From assembly GCA_040954595.2 (NCBI GenBank), contig CM082593.2, forward strand, positions 3,038,001-3,102,000: a stretch of 64,000 bases of DNA, in the 5' to 3' direction. Source of the DNA: Balanoglossus misakiensis (Eukaryota; Hemichordata). This document shows, piece by piece, positions 1 to 13,107 of this stretch; the first letter of the stretch is position 1, and each line of letters starts with the position of its first letter. The position numbers were made by a program, and so were the translations under genes. The notes beneath the pieces are model-generated. The model searched no databases, had not been told where the DNA came from, and saw nothing but the letters and a program-made list of their open reading frames with translations.

Positions 1-199
1 ATGTGTGCGTGTACGAGACGTATTGTCAGACTTGGTATGAATGCGTAATTGTTAGCTGCTCGCGATTGTTTAACTGGGTGGCTGGTCGATAAGCTTGAGT
101 TGTTAGATCACCATAACAAAGGCTGTGTTGATGAAAGTTTTCGAGGGAAGTTTCTTCATAAGTGAACGATCTGTCTAGCTGAAAATTGAATTTTTTGTT

Positions 200-214
200 G
201 GGGGGGGGGGGGGG
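200..214. repeat. Homopolymer G run (15 bases)
   Basis: An uninterrupted run of 15 G, followed by an AAATAATG sequence. A run of this kind is prone to length error in sequencing and can form G-quadruplex structures. It has no gene context beyond the presumed UNC5 intron. Confidence 0.9.
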
Positions 215-3200
215 AAATAATGTAAAATACCACTTCATCTATATATTTATGTGTGTGCTTAGTTTAGTTCCTATTTGTGAAAGTTCACCTCATTCTGTCA
301 ACACTTGCACAGAATCCTGTCAGGAATTTTAGTATGCAGTGCTTTAGAATTCTTTTGGGGTGGTGCAGTTCAGAAGCTGGCGTGTAGAGAGAGCTTCGGC
401 CAACCGTCCCTAACACATTTTAGCAAATAGAACAACATACATGTATTATGAAGTCTCGCACTGAAGAAAAAAAAATTATACGGTGACTGTGTCACTTTAA
501 TCATGTCCAACCTTATATATCACAGGAGTTTAGATGAAATTGGCTTCCCGCCTTCCATTCTAAATAATGTATTCAGAGCTATGGGGATCAGAGATGATAT
601 TAATAACAACTTACATAATGTGAAGCCGAAGGCTGATTATTTAAAGTCATTTGAAATCTATAAATGTATGTCTGAATTGGTCTCAAATCCATAAATTGCA
701 TTTTCCTCATTTTATGTTTCATGAATGACCAAGTTATCTTTTACCATTAATGATTTTTATCCTCTTGAAATGTCAGTCAGTTTTAATTGACATCACTGGT
801 AACCAGGTAACCTTCTTTGTCCCAGTGCGAATTCATCTTAACCGCTGTGTACATGTATCTACATGTATACAGGTGAATTTTTATTGGCATTGACAGCAGG
901 CCTGTTAGCTGTGATTTTCTACTTTGCTGAGAATCATGCGCAAATTGGAACAATTTCATAAAACAGCATATTTTCCTGATTTGTGGAGAATAAAGCCTGG
1001 GTAATTTGATATAAAAGTTTAATGACATCGCCTAGCAGCGAAGATTTCGTGCCAACGTTGAGGGCATTTTATGGCGTTTTGGGAGGAAACTCTTGCTGCG
1101 TTTTTCTGTGTAAATACAGTTGAGACAATCCCTGGTGTTCGTACTGTCTGGTATTTGAGATTTAGGAGTTATTTGAAGTAATCCTGACAGGTTCAATATG
1201 GCCGCCTTTTTTAAGGGCCGGATGTCAGCTTGCGACATTTCTAGGGTTTCTGTTCTTCATCAGATGTAATCAGAGCAGAAAATGATGAATCTCTTAAAGT
1301 TTATGGCAGAAAAATTAAAAGATCTGCTGGGTACGTTTATTCTTGTCGGGGGAGGGGGAGAATCAGTTTGTCCATGCATTCCTGGCGCAGAAAATGGCAG
1401 ACTTGCGCACGTGGATGTTTCATGGGGCATTCAAGAACTTTGTGTGACTTCACATGTGCTGAAATTTTACCACATCTTAGTCGTTTAATGGTTTATTTGG
1501 TCAAACTGGGCATCTATAAAGTAATGATCAACCAAAAGGTGTCAAGGTCGTAAAAATATCGCCTTTGTTCCTTAATATGGCATTGCTGTCACTTCTTGTC
1601 GACATAATGCGACATTTATAGAAAAAAATGCAACTTGGCAATGATCCAGTGAATGTACACTCGTTTAAGGTTCAGTTTGTATGCGCGTGTGATAGTAAGG
1701 GGGTGTTATCATTTGCAGAATTTTTACAATTCTGATGCAGGGATTTATTGCCCATTGGCACTGAATAATGAAAATACAGCAGGTCAAACTCGAAGGTCAC
1801 CCGCACCTGATCTTGCATAAATAATATAGTTATCTAAATTTCAGAATAACCGCCCCGAAGGAGAGGCACGCTTGCAAACTGCCACAACTAGAGGCTGTCA
1901 TGTTAGAGATTCCATATATTTTGCACTTAACGGGAAGGAGAATATAAATTCATCATCTGAGTGTGCTTGAGGTTTATACAAAGACGGAACAGCACAGGCT
2001 GATGTGGTACATGTCACACAGCTCAGGGAAAGCCCGAGATTGTTTGCTTTTCGCTGTTTGAAATACGGAGAGAAATCGATAAATGACAACAAGAAAAGTC
2101 CCGGTTAAATCCTTCGAGTTTCTTATTGAGCGCTTTTTATGCAAGTTGTAAGATGGAGCAGTAGTACGTCGAGGAAAATGTCAATATTAAATTTCCAATG
2201 AAGCCGTTGAGCTGAGATGTTGTTGTGTGTCAGTACGATCAAATGGGTTGTGATACGAGCGATCTGATGTTTTACAGATTGAGGAGTAGTTTAGTCTGGA
2301 GTTTAAGCGCTCTCACATTGCTGGTAGCAGTGATTGCGTGTGCAGTCTAACCATTTTACCAGAAGACTTTTGATATGGTGCACAAGATGGCCACCGCTTT
2401 CTGTCGCCGGGGTTACCCCAGACTTTTTAGAACGAATCCCTCCCCCTTTGTATTCACAGGAAAGACTGTCTTTGTTCACAAACTCAAATATTTGTTTTCT
2501 GGAGGCACAAAGCGTGAAATGACGAAGAGAAATTGAAAATTCAAGAGGGCGCTTAAACAGGAGGACAACACGACTCACTGTCTTCAGTTACCGAGCTGAA
2601 AACTCTAGCTGAGCTTGCAGACTGAATTTTGGACCACTTCTTTCTGTTTATTTTGATGTCCCCTGATCTATTGTGTAATTTATAGGTTTTCCAGCAGGAG
2701 CAAGGTCGTTTTCCCCCCTTTCCCGCTGCCCACCTTAGGCATATTGTGGAAAAACAATTTCCTTTGGGAGGCGTTTTTTGCCCTAGGTTCCTATTTCCAA
2801 CATCAAGGTCTCGGTACCCAGAGAATTTATTCGCATGATTGTAACTTCTGGGGGTGCTTGGAAATCAGAAGCCAGAATGCAGCAGATATATCTCTTTTTC
2901 ATACTTTCATGTCTTTCTGTCTTTTGTTCGAAGTCTAACTACATTCATGAATTCTCTGCCTGCGCGAATTCTGCCGGGCGACATCTCCGGTTTCCCCAAA
3001 TGTGAAATTTGCATAGTTTTCTGGCTGCTGTGGTTGTCATAACCGCTTACGCCCGCTCCCAACTGATGTCGACTCGCAGCAGACTCACTTTATTGTCGCT
3101 AAGTTGGGTTTCACGGTCTGTTGACCAGCCAAGGACAAATCAAATATACAGTTGCACGCAGGTCTTAATAGGGTACCCAGGATTTTTGATCTAAGCTCTG

Positions 3201-5167
3201 CTACTTCACTCTTGGGAGGAGAGCGGGCAAGCATCCACTCACAGCTTGCCGTCTTCCAATACATCATTTTTTAGAGAGTGAGGGAAGTGAAGATTTTTGC
3301 ACAAAAGGAGTCTCTTGCCATAGACTGCATCAATTTTGAACCGAAGTCGCCGTACCCCTCTTGTATCTCAAGATGTAGAGGTTTCCGTTTAACTGTTTGA
3401 CACGCTACTTTAAACATGAGTTCAATTCAACTCATTGCATGGTTGGAGGTATATACATATAAAAACGTCTTTTACAACCTCATGCATAGTCATATATTTC
3501 TGAAGCCCCCCACTAGGAACAGGATAAGAGAAAAATTACTAATCATGAAGCCAAGCTTCCAACTTGAAGGAAGTGTCTCGGAATTGTACTGGTGATTCCA
3601 GACATTTCTCGCATTGAAGATGGAATTCCTTTGTTTGCCGTAGCTGCTCCCCCTGCGGAAAATGGTATCGACCGGCAAAGAAACTCTAGAGCAAACCGTG
3701 AAATGGAGAACTGTTCCTTTCATGGAAGCTTTGTGTATCAAACTGTTTAACAGAAACACTAAGTTTCATTACGGAAAGTACATATTTTGCAACGATCTGC
3801 ATCCTTGTAATGTCTCTACGCCCTGACGGTATCAGGAATTCGTGCACTGGATGATAATTACAGGAAAAAAATTGTCTGCAGTGAATGGTTCAGAGCTTAA
3901 AGTGGCAAGCCGAGACAAAGAACAAATATGAATTTAGCTTGATAGTTTATATTAAGGAATAGTTGTAACTTCAATTCTTTTTATTACAGTCCAGAGTAGA
4001 CACCACAAGTTGCCTCAGTGTTTTATTTAATTATTAATAAAAACCCAAACTTTGTGTTTGTTTTGTTGTTCCTGAACACATTCAGAGATGTGGTGGCGAA
4101 GCGCATTGCAATCTTTGGAAAGACCAAAACTAGGATTGACAAACACACACGTCTGGAGCAGGTCAGAAGTGTTAAATGCAGAAAGCTGTAGTTTTTGCAG
4201 ACAACAGTTGGACTTCAGGGGAAGCAGTCAGTCAACAAGCGCAGGAGGGCCAGTTTTGTTAAGAGTCAGCGGTGTTTTGTAACATGATCGGATAGAAGCG
4301 GAACTTGTTTTGCTCTGAGCTGTTGTTGATACTGAGGGAGACAAAAATGTCCACTGCGGAGTGACAAAACTCAGTTTTTAAGTAATTGGTTGTGTTTGTA
4401 ATTTGCTTTCTTGGTGGTCTCCTCATGTTGCTAGTTTTTCTCTCTTATCGCAGAGAGACAGGAGATTTATCGAATCTTTCCCTACACGACTCCTTTTAGT
4501 TCAATATTGATGGACTTGTGTCATAAATATTTAGAACGGACAAAAAAGGCTGCATTTTCATCTTATGCCTTGAGAGATAAGAAGCAGCTCAAACGGCCTA
4601 AATTGCAGATTGAAGATAATGGCAACAATTTGCTTTTCTTCAGTAAATAGGAAAATGTTTCGATTAAATCTTCCATTGATGTTTCCCATTCATCTCGTTA
4701 TATAGCGTGCAAAAATATTTTTTTTTAGAAATTTTCCTGAAACTGCAAAAACAAAAGTAACCATATTTCTTTTGTTGGAAAGTTCAAGAAAAACCATTTA
4801 AGAAGTCATTGCCTTTTGTGTAAATAAATATCTGTGGCGGGGCATATTCATCTAAAATTTAATTAATGCCACTTTCAGGCTTTTTATGTATCATACGGTA
4901 TGATGGGTTTTGGGGGCTAAGCTGTCAGGTCTGCAGGCCGTGGAGTTGTCTAGAGTTTCAGATAAGAGCCAGGGGCGATATGAGCCATGTTGTATATTCT
5001 GAGATAAGGGGGATTGGTTTTCATGTGCCGGCTGTCAGGGTATGGTTTAAAGGGACTGGTCGTGTTCAGCCCCCACTCCACTTTATCAAGCTGATGGCAC
5101 TAGTTCCGCTCGTTACGATTGGTTGATTAGATCCCTCTAAATTAGGCTTCATTATTTGTAATCTTTT

Positions 5168-5199
5168 GTGTGTGTGTGAGAGAGAGGGAGAGAGAGAGC
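5168..5199. repeat. GT then GA dinucleotide microsatellite
   Basis: A short GT repeat runs directly into a GA repeat with one interruption. It is an ordinary simple repeat in presumed intronic sequence. Confidence 0.8.
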
Positions 5200-8100
5200 G
5201 AGAAAAAAATAGACAGAAATGTCCGCGTGATTGTATTTGTTGCCAAAAGGCGCTCTTCTAGTGATCGAAATTAAAATGATACGTAAAGGATCCGCGAGGC
5301 GAGCCGTGATCTCGGTAACGAGCCATCCTTTGTTCTTGTCGTGCCTGCCAGTGGCTCGTTTGAACGCTCGCAAATTGGGGTTGGGGGACTTTGTTTTTCC
5401 TGCTCACAATCAAGGGCCATGAATTTTGCATGCAGGGCCACACACAGGTAATGGCTTCTGGGGCAGAAGGGAATTATTGCTGACAATCAGAAAGTGATGA
5501 CAACAATGCTAGTGGGGGAAAAGATGGAAGGAACAAAGAAGACGGTGGAATTGACTTTGGGGGGAGAAAAGACGCACAGAACAAAGAAAGTCAGGTTTTG
5601 CGTTATCACCACAAGGGAGTGATGCCCGAGATAATGAACTCGAGTGTATGAATACAGAGCAAAAGATGCAAGAATAATAGATGAAGTACGAATTTTGCCA
5701 GAAGCAATGATGCAACTTTGATGAGCATGTGGATGGGGCTCATTAGCATATGTTGACAGCACCTGTCTTTTGTCTGGTAGGTTGCACATCAAAATGTCAA
5801 AAATTGCCAAATTTTGATTAATTTTTGTCATAGGGAATATATTTTCCACTCAACAGGGCATGTTAATATGAAAATGGCTTATAATCACGAGAAAATGCAT
5901 GAAAGATTGTATTTTTTTTGCGATATCTGTCATTTTCTAATGTATTGAGGCAAAAGTTCTTACTTTGGAGTATCAGATTGCAAATACGAGAAATACTAGT
6001 ATCTTATCAGAGAATTGGTGAAATTTCTCACAGGATTTGCGAACACACCTAAAGAATTCATCCTCTGTTACCAAAAGGTTGGCGTATCTGGTGAATAATA
6101 GAAAGGAGGACGAAATGTTTGGAATTTTGAAACCTGATCTTGGAGATTTGACTTTGAGGAAGGGTGAAATCTCTTGGTATTGGTTTTATCTATACCTGAA
6201 CAGAGGATGTTGCGACAGAGATATACTCCGATCTCCCTGGCCACTGTCGTGAATTATAAAAAATGTGTATTGCTCAAGTCTTTGCAGCCCCCGCACCAAG
6301 TGTGAAAATAACTTTGTACGCACCTTCTGGGAGTCGATAGCACCCAACGTATTGACTGAATCTGCTCATGGTAACAACCAATGAATACATATATTCAATG
6401 CAAAGAGCACTAGGGCATATCGCGTGTTTATCAGAGACATTTCACAGATAAAGTGAAAATTATTGAGAAATAACTGAAGGGTCGGATGTATTTGCAGAAA
6501 AAAATGTCCTCAAAATGACCGAGTGATGATCAGTGTTGGTGAACTTCTTTGTTTTGTATTGTGTAACTGTTTGTTTAATCCTCTCAGTCTTTTGTTCCTT
6601 CTTCTTTGTTCTCCAAACTTGACCCAAGAGACAATCGCCGTGTCATTGATCCGGGTATTACCAGTACACGTTAACATTGAACCCTGTAATTGATTCTTTG
6701 AACTTGTAAAATGGTTGTTGGCGCTGTCAGACTGCATGAAGTACACAAAGGAGAGCATCTCCCCTCCTCTCCGAGGCTGACAACCTGCCCCTCCCCCTCC
6801 CAGAAAAGTTTCTTCTACCGCGGCAGTTCTTTTTCTTGGTGGAAAACGGAGGATTATTTGAGTTGAGAAAGATGCATGTGCACGCTTGGCTCGTACACTT
6901 TAGAGCCATGAATTATACATCGATCCAATCTGCATAAATTTGCACAGTTTCATTCCGTGTCCTCTTGAGAATTCATTGTCAGGCAAGCGCATCTCTAAGC
7001 AGTGTTCGCTAAAACAAAGAAGTGACAGATCCTTCAACTAATTTCTTCTCGGAGAGAAAATCTGAGTGAGGTATTCAGTTTTGGATTCAAGTGGCACGGT
7101 CATATGGCTGAAGAGTGTTTAACTTAAATTGTTTGAATTTTCACCATAATCAACAAAGGGTTGCAGAGATAAAAAGTGTGTGCTTCCTATGAATTATATT
7201 GTGTATGTGAAATTTGACAACAGTGTGGAAAATCTTCGTAAATGTTTGATTTAGTTTTTGTATCCTGTTTAATCAATTTCAGATGTAAAGGTCAACTTCT
7301 ACATTGGTACGCAGAATCAATCATTAAAGCTGATTATATGGTCGGTCTGGGTTTTTTCTAAGGAAAAACATGGCAAAATTGGCCAGTAAGGAAAGTCCAT
7401 CATTCTGTGTGTTTTAACGAATTTCAAATGTTTGTTTATTGGTTTTCATGTTTGGAAAAGTGAATGGACAAAGAAAGATATTTGTGTGAAAACTGTTCTG
7501 TGGTTATTCAAGAGGTTCAGAATCTGGTGTCAGGGTGGATGGGGGAACTATACGTCAGCTTCCCTGGTAGAGCGAGCAAGCCTGATGGCACAGACGGACT
7601 CAGATTCATCTCTCTCTGCAAATGAACGAAGACACCCTGGGGCTGACATCTGTTAGTGCAGCACACAGCCACCGTGTCTCCAACATTATTGACTTATAAA
7701 AAGTTTAGAGCTTATACTTTCTCGTCTGTTGCCAGCACTTGACTTTCTGTCAGGCCCTGGGTGGGGATTATACCGCTAACAGATAAAAGGGGGGAGTTTT
7801 CTTTAATGCTTGTGATAATCGCAAGTTTTACCTTCACTTGAAATGTTTCACTTTTCTAGTAACCGTGACTTAATCATGAAAAAATAAAACATTTAGTACC
7901 AACAGACACAGTCAGTCTGAACTCAAGTAATAGTTTTAGAGTCTATGAACCTGTTCTTACAAAAAATAGAGTCTTGGGTTCAGATACTGTTGAATTCCCA
8001 TCAGAAAGACCTGGACAAGGGACCTGCACTTGATGTGATATTCATTTAATGTCAAAGCCGTTATTCAGCAGGATTTGAAAGAGAGAGTGTGTGTGTGAGT

Positions 8101-11100
8101 GAACCGTCCTTGAGTTGTGAATAAATCCAATCGTGAACACAGAGTCCCACCAGAGAGGAATCTTTGCAGAAATACCAAGCGTGTGTGATTTTCGTCATTG
8201 TTGCTCGGTACAAAATGAAACAGGTTCCGTCTGTCTGTCCGTCCAGCTGCTGCAGCAAGTGGCTATTCTGTTGCCGGGGCATATTGACCTTGTCACAATG
8301 GACCCTCTCTAATTCAATTACTTATGTACACAGAACATTTGTTAACAAAAGCACGAAAAATCTGGCTGTTTTGTTTTACAGCTCGCCTAAGCTGATTAGA
8401 GCCAGCATATGGAATTTCTCACTGGTCTCGGAGAGCGCAACGCTGGTCAGATTGTGGGCGCTTTTTGGAAGAACCATTAGCTGTGCAGTGTTTCATCAGT
8501 CAGACCAGGGAAATCTCCTCAGTGGTTTGCCACCCCCAACCAATGGCACTGTCCCCTTCCAAGAGAGAGTGCTTTCCCCCAGGGATGGCAATCAATTGGC
8601 TGAAGGGCGGCTTCTGCAGCGTGTTTGCAGAAAATGATATTTCCAGTGTATCATTTACGCTCGGGAGAGAAATAACAGAACTCCATTCCGGCGTCCTTGC
8701 ACTGGTTCCATAGTCTTGGTGGTCCCCTGCTCTGATAATCACCAAAGCCCGGACTAAAATGTGCGAATTATCAGTTTTCTTTTTCTCCAGAGCTCACATA
8801 ATGGACAGTAATGTCTCGTCCCCCTTTTACCACCACTAATTGTCACACGTACATTATCAACCAGACTCTCTCTCCATCCGGCATTTCACCAGCAACTATG
8901 GCCATTTTCTTGTTGACCATTCTTTCTGGATGTCTGCCACAAATTAGCGTTCCATGCCCCATTCTTCCTCCGGTCCTTTTCTTGGCTCGAAGGATTTTTT
9001 CCCCCGGTAATGCATATGGTGGTATTATCTCCAACACCTTGGCACACTGCAGCGAGCGAATTAACCATCTCCGGTTCTTTCACTGCTCTATAAGGGGTGC
9101 AGGGCCAATAATTACACCCGCAGCTCTGTCTTCTCTGGATAATAAGTCACTGTATCTGTCACGGGTCACTGACCAGCACTATTTTATTTATCCATGGATG
9201 GATAGCTCTCCCTCTCGGTCAGTAAAACGAGGGAAAGCTGCACATTTCATTCTGAAGAGAAGGATTCCATGTATCTCTCCCTCTTTGCATAAAAAAAATG
9301 AAAATCCCTGGATGGTTTTGTGGGGTTTGCATCACCGTAATGAACTCTCCATTGAACCGTCCAAAGATAGAAAATCTATACACCGGGCAATTACGCAGAA
9401 AGACAATTAAAATGGGGGTTTGTTTTGTTTGCTTTGTGGTATGACAGTTATGTGTACACAGCTAACAGCTAGTGTTTAATGGGACCACAAAACATGTTTT
9501 CATTTTACAAGCCACTTGAAGCGGGGAATTTTTTGTCAGTTTTTGTGTCACCAGGAGAATCCCTGAAATGCTTTGCAGAGAAGTGATCACTCTTGGCTGT
9601 GAATGTTGAAGTGTGTGCCAGAGGATCTGGTTTGGAGTGAGTCAGTTTTCTTGTACTCCCTCCATCCTCTCTGTAAGTACCCTCCCCCCCTTTTCATATT
9701 TTATTTCTCCATTATCTCCCCTTTCCACCCCTTACCCTTTCCCCAATTCTTTTCTTCTGTCATGTCTAACGATCTCTAAACGTCGATCTCTAAACTCAAG
9801 GCAGTTCTGAAATCCACCAGTTGGTCGATTTCTGGTGAGGAAAAAAACGATGAACGTCAGCCCTCGGAAAATTCAGGAGTCTGGCTCTTCTGCACTGAGT
9901 GTGTGCAATTATCACAACTATACATGCATACGCCGGGGACAGGCTGTACTCTGCCAACCATGATTACTATGAAAGGATATGGTGCGGATAGCGTAATGCA
10001 AGTCTTTGTTACTCTGCCTGGTTCTGCAGTCATGCATAAGGAATGAGACGGAACAAAGAGAATCCAGGAGTGCTCATTGTTTCAGGGAAAACAAACACAG
10101 GCTCTCAGAATTACAGCTGATTCGGGCCATTACCTAAAAAAATGGAGTAATTTCTTTGTTTCTGAGAGCCCTTGAAAAGCATTCATCAGCCAAATAGAAC
10201 CACTAATGAGTGGACGTAATGTGATTAGGCAAATGAGTCTGTGGAACAGACTCCCTGGGTTTTGGTCCTGGTTGGTTAATTTCTCCCTTTTCTCTCTTTC
10301 TTTTTCTCCCCTTTCTGCGCAGCTATTTTCTGATTTGTGAGTTCTCCTCGTCACATTTATGTGTCAGTGAAAATACAAGGGCTAGGCATCAAAATTTGAA
10401 GGGTCACCGAGTTGGGTGCATTGTGTGCGTACCCGGGGTCAGGGAAAATGTTGTTATAGTGGCAGATCAGGATGCGATAAGAAGGCATTAAGGCTTTGCA
10501 TCATGGTGGCCGAGCGAGTTTCAGTTGTGGGAGCCAAAGATGGGTTCAAAATGGCAATCATTACTGTTAGCTTCTTCTGTCTTGGAGTTGAATGAAGGTG
10601 GTCAGTGGCCAAGGCTTGCGCTGTTGAAAGCTACATTATAGGAAGGAGAGAGTTTCTGTTGAGTCGAAGTCCTTTCATGGAAAGATAATTTGGGTTTTTA
10701 GCGAAACGTGAAAGGAGTAGTGTGTTGACCGTAAAGCACCCAGGGGTTTGAGTGACAGCGGAAATTATGGGTTGCTGCTGTCAGTCATTGGCCAATTACG
10801 CTGTGTGTCGTGGACAGACCAAAATGCAACTGTTTGGTAGCAGCCAGCCTCACTGCTCTAAAGTGGGCCCCACAGACACTGCCTACTGGGCTGCTACCTG
10901 AGTGGTCTTGGATGGGTGGACTTTTTGAGCGGGAACGACAGAAGGAGCGTTTCAACACAGAGAGGCTGAAAAGTGTTCCTAAAAGAGACATTAGTCAAAT
11001 GTCTGCCTAAATGTTGTCGAATGTCTGTTTGGATAAAAGGCTGTCCCAGTTTCTGGCCAAGCATAACAAGCGGCCAAGCATAAACAAACCAGGTAAAAAA

Positions 11101-12852
11101 GCAAACTCCAGAAGTCACCTTACCATGAAGGGGATTTCTTTGTTCGGCCAGACTCTCGAGAAGGGTCGGAAATTAAACACCGGCTTTACATTTCAGGTTG
11201 TGGAATGTTGTAAAACCGAATACTGAACCATTAAAATCGGACTTAGCGACTCCCGTCACGAGTGCCACTTCAGAAGAACTGTACCTGGTGTGTTTAACGT
11301 GGGGAGTCCAAGCTCTCTACTGGTAGCTTGTAGTTGGCACTTCAGTTGTCGATCAAGTACAGTTATGTGTCACGTCAGCCAAGTGCACTTATATCACTCC
11401 AAAATGGGGTTTCTCTGTTGCATTCCATGTACGCCTCAGAAAAATATTCTTGAATTGCAGTGTCTACAACATAAATACACCGTCAAGGGTACTTCCATGA
11501 CAAGTTCGAGATCAAGTTAAACACCATTGTGGTTTGAAAGATGTTAAATGCTTCCTAAAACACCATTACCGCTATTCAAATGACACTTTTTTTGAGTAAT
11601 GATCTTTATTCATATAGAAATCTGTCCAGTGACTAACAATGTGGCACCTGTTAAAATTTTGGAGGACCAAATGTCAAGTTTTTACTGAACTTTTCTGCAA
11701 AGTTCAAACTGAAAAACTACATTTACAAATGCATTCAGGTTCAAGATAGTGTAAGAGATGATGGAATACCTCATTTCAGGATATTTTCAGCGGGCAAACA
11801 TGCGGGATACATTACCTGTTATTTCGCTTGTATTCATGCATAACTTTAGAAATAGACTGAGGGTGTCTTTCCGCTTAATGTGAGCCGTGACACCCTGTAT
11901 TCTATAATCTGTGTTTAATATTCACAGGGAAGGTTTTAAGGTACACGAAAGAACGTTCGCCATTTGCGTTCAACAATTGTTTATTCTTGCCCTGGGTAAT
12001 TCCCTGTGTCAGTATAACATGATTTCTTAACCAAATGCTTGTAGACTACTGCCAAGACCTCTTGAAATAGGGGTCAAAGCCTTGGGACTACCACTTTCTT
12101 CAAACGAGATTTTTTTCCAGCAGATTTCACCGCTCGGAGGGGCACGTTCTGGTTGTAGCCATCGGGGGGTGAAATGGGGGCCTGGCCAAGTTCCATTTGA
12201 GGGCAATTACATTAAATGGAATGCAAGAAACAATTGTGGGGCTTGATTGAAAAGCAGTGCCTCCAAGTTTCCAGCTGAAGTTAGGGTGGCCATTATACAA
12301 GACATTATGCGTCCATTACCCTTCCCTCTCTCCTTAGCCTCCATTAGTTGTCCATTCGTTATCCGCCCACCATCTTTCCCCGAGTACTCGTTTTGCGATC
12401 AAGTCCGACAAGAAATTGCAACCATCTTTAGAGTGTGACATTTTCATGCCTCCTTGAGTTGTATCAGCCTTCCGGAAAGAGATACTGACTTTTTTTTGGC
12501 ATCACTGCCTGCCGCACTGACCAACTTGTAATTCGCGACATTCGTGCATGTGATCTGGCCTGCGCCTGGCTATCTCCCAAACTGTCGATCTGGTTAATGT
12601 ACGACTATAAAAGTGTCAGGAATTTTGTCTGTTTTTTTAACACTTGCTGTAAGGTCTCCGTGTTTGTATATGTTGGAGTACTTAACAAAGACACTCTCCT
12701 ATATCATCCGACACATAAGCCCCAATCAATGGCCATTAATCTACTGGCCCATGATGCCCCCTGTGTAGTCTGCCCTCTGGCGGTGAAATTATGGTTAGGT
12801 GGAATGCTAACATGATCATAGCAACAAATTGTGTGAATATATGCTTTAAAAG

Positions 12853-12931
12853 TATGTATGTATGTATGTATGTATGTATGTATGTATGTATGTATGTATG
12901 TATGTACGTACGTACGTACGTACGTACGTAC
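12853..12931. repeat. Composite (TATG)n then (TACG)n microsatellite
   Basis: About 13 TATG units (12853-12904) pass without a break into about 6-7 TACG units (12905-12931). The second block is self-complementary (ACGT palindromes) and carries a CpG in every unit. It ends 176 bases before the first visible UNC5 exon. The open frames through it (MYVC and TYIH type) are simple-repeat translation, not genes. Confidence 0.95.
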
Positions 12932-13107
12932 ATTATGTGTATATATGTATCTCTACCAATGTGTGTGTATTAATAATGGCAGTTCTTTCATAAGTATATT
13001 AATTACCATAAAGTCCATAATATATGCCATCTGAATATCCTTGAACATATAAAATCAGTAAGAAACATTTGACACTGACCGCCGGCATTTTATTATCTTC
13101 ATTGCAG

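Larger units (their letters stand above)
1..13107. other. Long non-coding stretch before the first visible UNC5 exon (probable intron 1)
   Basis: I see no exon here that I can assign to a family. The first visible UNC5 exon begins at 13108 with an acceptor and a split codon, so at least one upstream exon (signal peptide) must exist. UNC5 genes usually have a long first intron, so this stretch is most simply intron 1. No open frame with a convincing signal peptide followed by a phase-1 donor was found. The region holds a 15-base G run (200-214), a GT/GA simple repeat (about 5168-5199) and the tetranucleotide array at 12853-12931. The longest open frames (8164-8637 and 8811-9410, plus strand) have no recognisable domain. 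Confidence 0.6.

Noticed and set aside
1-13107. UNC5 signal-peptide exon
   Set aside because: Looked for a start codon, hydrophobic core and phase-1 donor; none of the open frames fits, so the exon is probably upstream of the window.
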